Translations under genes and position numbers: made by a program
Assembly: GCA_963717945.1 (NCBI GenBank)
Contig: CAVQXT010000007.1
Coordinates: 1,116,001-1,180,000 of the forward strand
DNA from: FEN-299 sp963717945
GTDB taxonomy: Bacteria > Acidobacteriota > Vicinamibacteria > Vicinamibacterales > Fen-181
Reading direction: 5' to 3'
DNA length: 64,000 nucleotides
The notes under the pieces: model-generated
Told to the model about the DNA's origin: nothing
Seen by the model: only the letters and a program-made list of their open reading frames with translations
Database searches by the model: none
Part shown: positions 63,415 to 64,000 of the stretch, piece after piece
How positions within the stretch are numbered: the stretch's first letter is position 1
Layout of the letters: each line of letters begins with the position of its first letter

Positions 63415-64000
63415 ATGGATAACGGCGGTTCCCAGCGGCCTCGCGTCTATTTGCCCGACACCAACGTCCTCATCAACGACCCGGATTCCCTCACCAAGCT
63501 CGCCCGTGGGAACATGGTGGTCGTGCCCTACCCGGTCGTCCGCGAGCTCGATCAGCTCAAGGACAGCCTGAACGGTGTCGGGATGGCCGCGCGCCGCGTG
63601 GCCCGGATGCTCGACACCTTCCAGGAGGGGAAGCCCTTCGCCGCGCTCTCCAAGGGCATCGCGATGCCCGAGGGCGGGTGCCTGGTCTTCGACGACAACC
63701 TCGTGCCGTCCGACGATGCGTGGGACGGGTTCGACCCGCGCAACAGCGACGACCGGATCATCTCGATCGCGCGCAAGTGGACGCGCAACCGGCCCGACGC
63801 GCGCGTGAGCCTGGTCACCCGCGACGTGGCCATGCGCGTGAAAGCGCGGCCGCTCGGCGTCGACGCCGAGGACTATCGCGACGACAAGAAAATCTCGTCG
63901 GTCGACGAGCTGTACCCCGGCGCGGCGGCGATCACGATCCCCGACGGCTACCACGGGCTGCTGACCGACCTTCACCGCGAGTCGCGGCTCGAGGCGTCGC
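63415..64000 (+). CDS. PIN domain protein, PhoH2-type, cut by window edge
   Basis: ATG 63415 begins a frame open to the window end (195 codons seen). Residues 10-145 are a PIN nuclease-like domain with acidic residues D16 of LPDTNVL, E44 of VVRELDQLK, D of NSDDRII and D of LVTRDVAM. In this family a PhoH ATPase follows, as in PhoH2 toxin or YlaK-like RNA helicases. The PhoH part is outside the window, so the assignment is partly inferred. TATACT at 63342-63347 may be its -10. Confidence 0.75.
   Translation, partial: MDNGGSQRPRVYLPDTNVLINDPDSLTKLARGNMVVVPYPVVRELDQLKDSLNGVGMAARRVARMLDTFQEGKPFAALSKGIAMPEGGCLVFDDNLVPSDDAWDGFDPRNSDDRIISIARKWTRNRPDARVSLVTRDVAMRVKARPLGVDAEDYRDDKKISSVDELYPGAAAITIPDGYHGLLTDLHRESRLEAS

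Overview
The window is GC-rich, roughly 65-70% G+C, with densely packed genes. It looks like chromosome from an Acidobacteriota bacterium, probably of the Vicinamibacteria type. The clues are a VWFA-related protein of the acidobacterial kind, large secreted S9 and M28 peptidases, a CarD regulator, an OPT transporter, and many short palindromic intergenic repeats. The lineage is inferred from gene content only.

Bases 1-9,000 hold an incomplete anchored protein, a HEAT-like protein coupled to an HD-GYP phosphodiesterase, and two secreted peptidases. Bases 9,000-10,120 are almost gene-free: an SRPBCC gene remnant, a dispersed repeat and hairpins. Bases 10,122-15,096 are a small integrated element in the 3' end of tRNA-Leu(CAA), bounded by 60-bp identical att repeats. 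It carries a tyrosine integrase, a WG-repeat lipoprotein, a minus-strand chain of four overlapping small genes (HUH Rep-like, unknown, ribbon-helix-helix, unknown) and a serine recombinase.

Bases 15,300-37,900 are housekeeping and accessory genes: CarD, PlsC acyltransferase, the VWFA-related protein, OPT transporter, Rex, MoaC, a D-2-hydroxyacid dehydrogenase, acyl-CoA ligase, LepB, a LytS/LytR-type pair, a lone NuoI ferredoxin, a homocysteine methyltransferase-MTHFR fusion, a methyltransferase, a glycosyltransferase, Lon, rhomboid, an M28 peptidase and YacG.

Bases 37,950-64,000 form a large phosphate and polyphosphate island. It contains phoU (frameshifted), pstB1, glgC, phoR-phoB, pstC1-pstA1, a PhoU protein fused to a phosphatase-like domain, a second pst operon (pstS2-C2-A2 and two unlike ATPases) ending in ppk2, a glycosyltransferase-PHP pair, an orphan PhoB-type regulator, a small unknown gene, ppk1, a phosphate-selective porin with pstS1, ppx (frameshifted), a CHAD protein, sixA and the start of a PIN/PhoH-type gene.

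Three observations stand out in the island. (1) At least seven promoter regions carry arrays of 7-bp repeats at exact 11-bp intervals, usually followed nine bases later by a -10 hexamer. These read as PHO boxes and define a local regulon, including a possible small RNA. (2) The two adjacent PstB-like ATPases have complementary defects, as in heterodimeric ABC transporters with one degenerate ATP site. (3) The PhoU fusion has lost the cysteine and arginine of its phosphatase loop, while the other phoU and ppx each carry a one-base insertion. Together the genes would take phosphate through the outer membrane, bind it in the periplasm, import it by one or two Pst systems, and store or mobilise it as polyphosphate.
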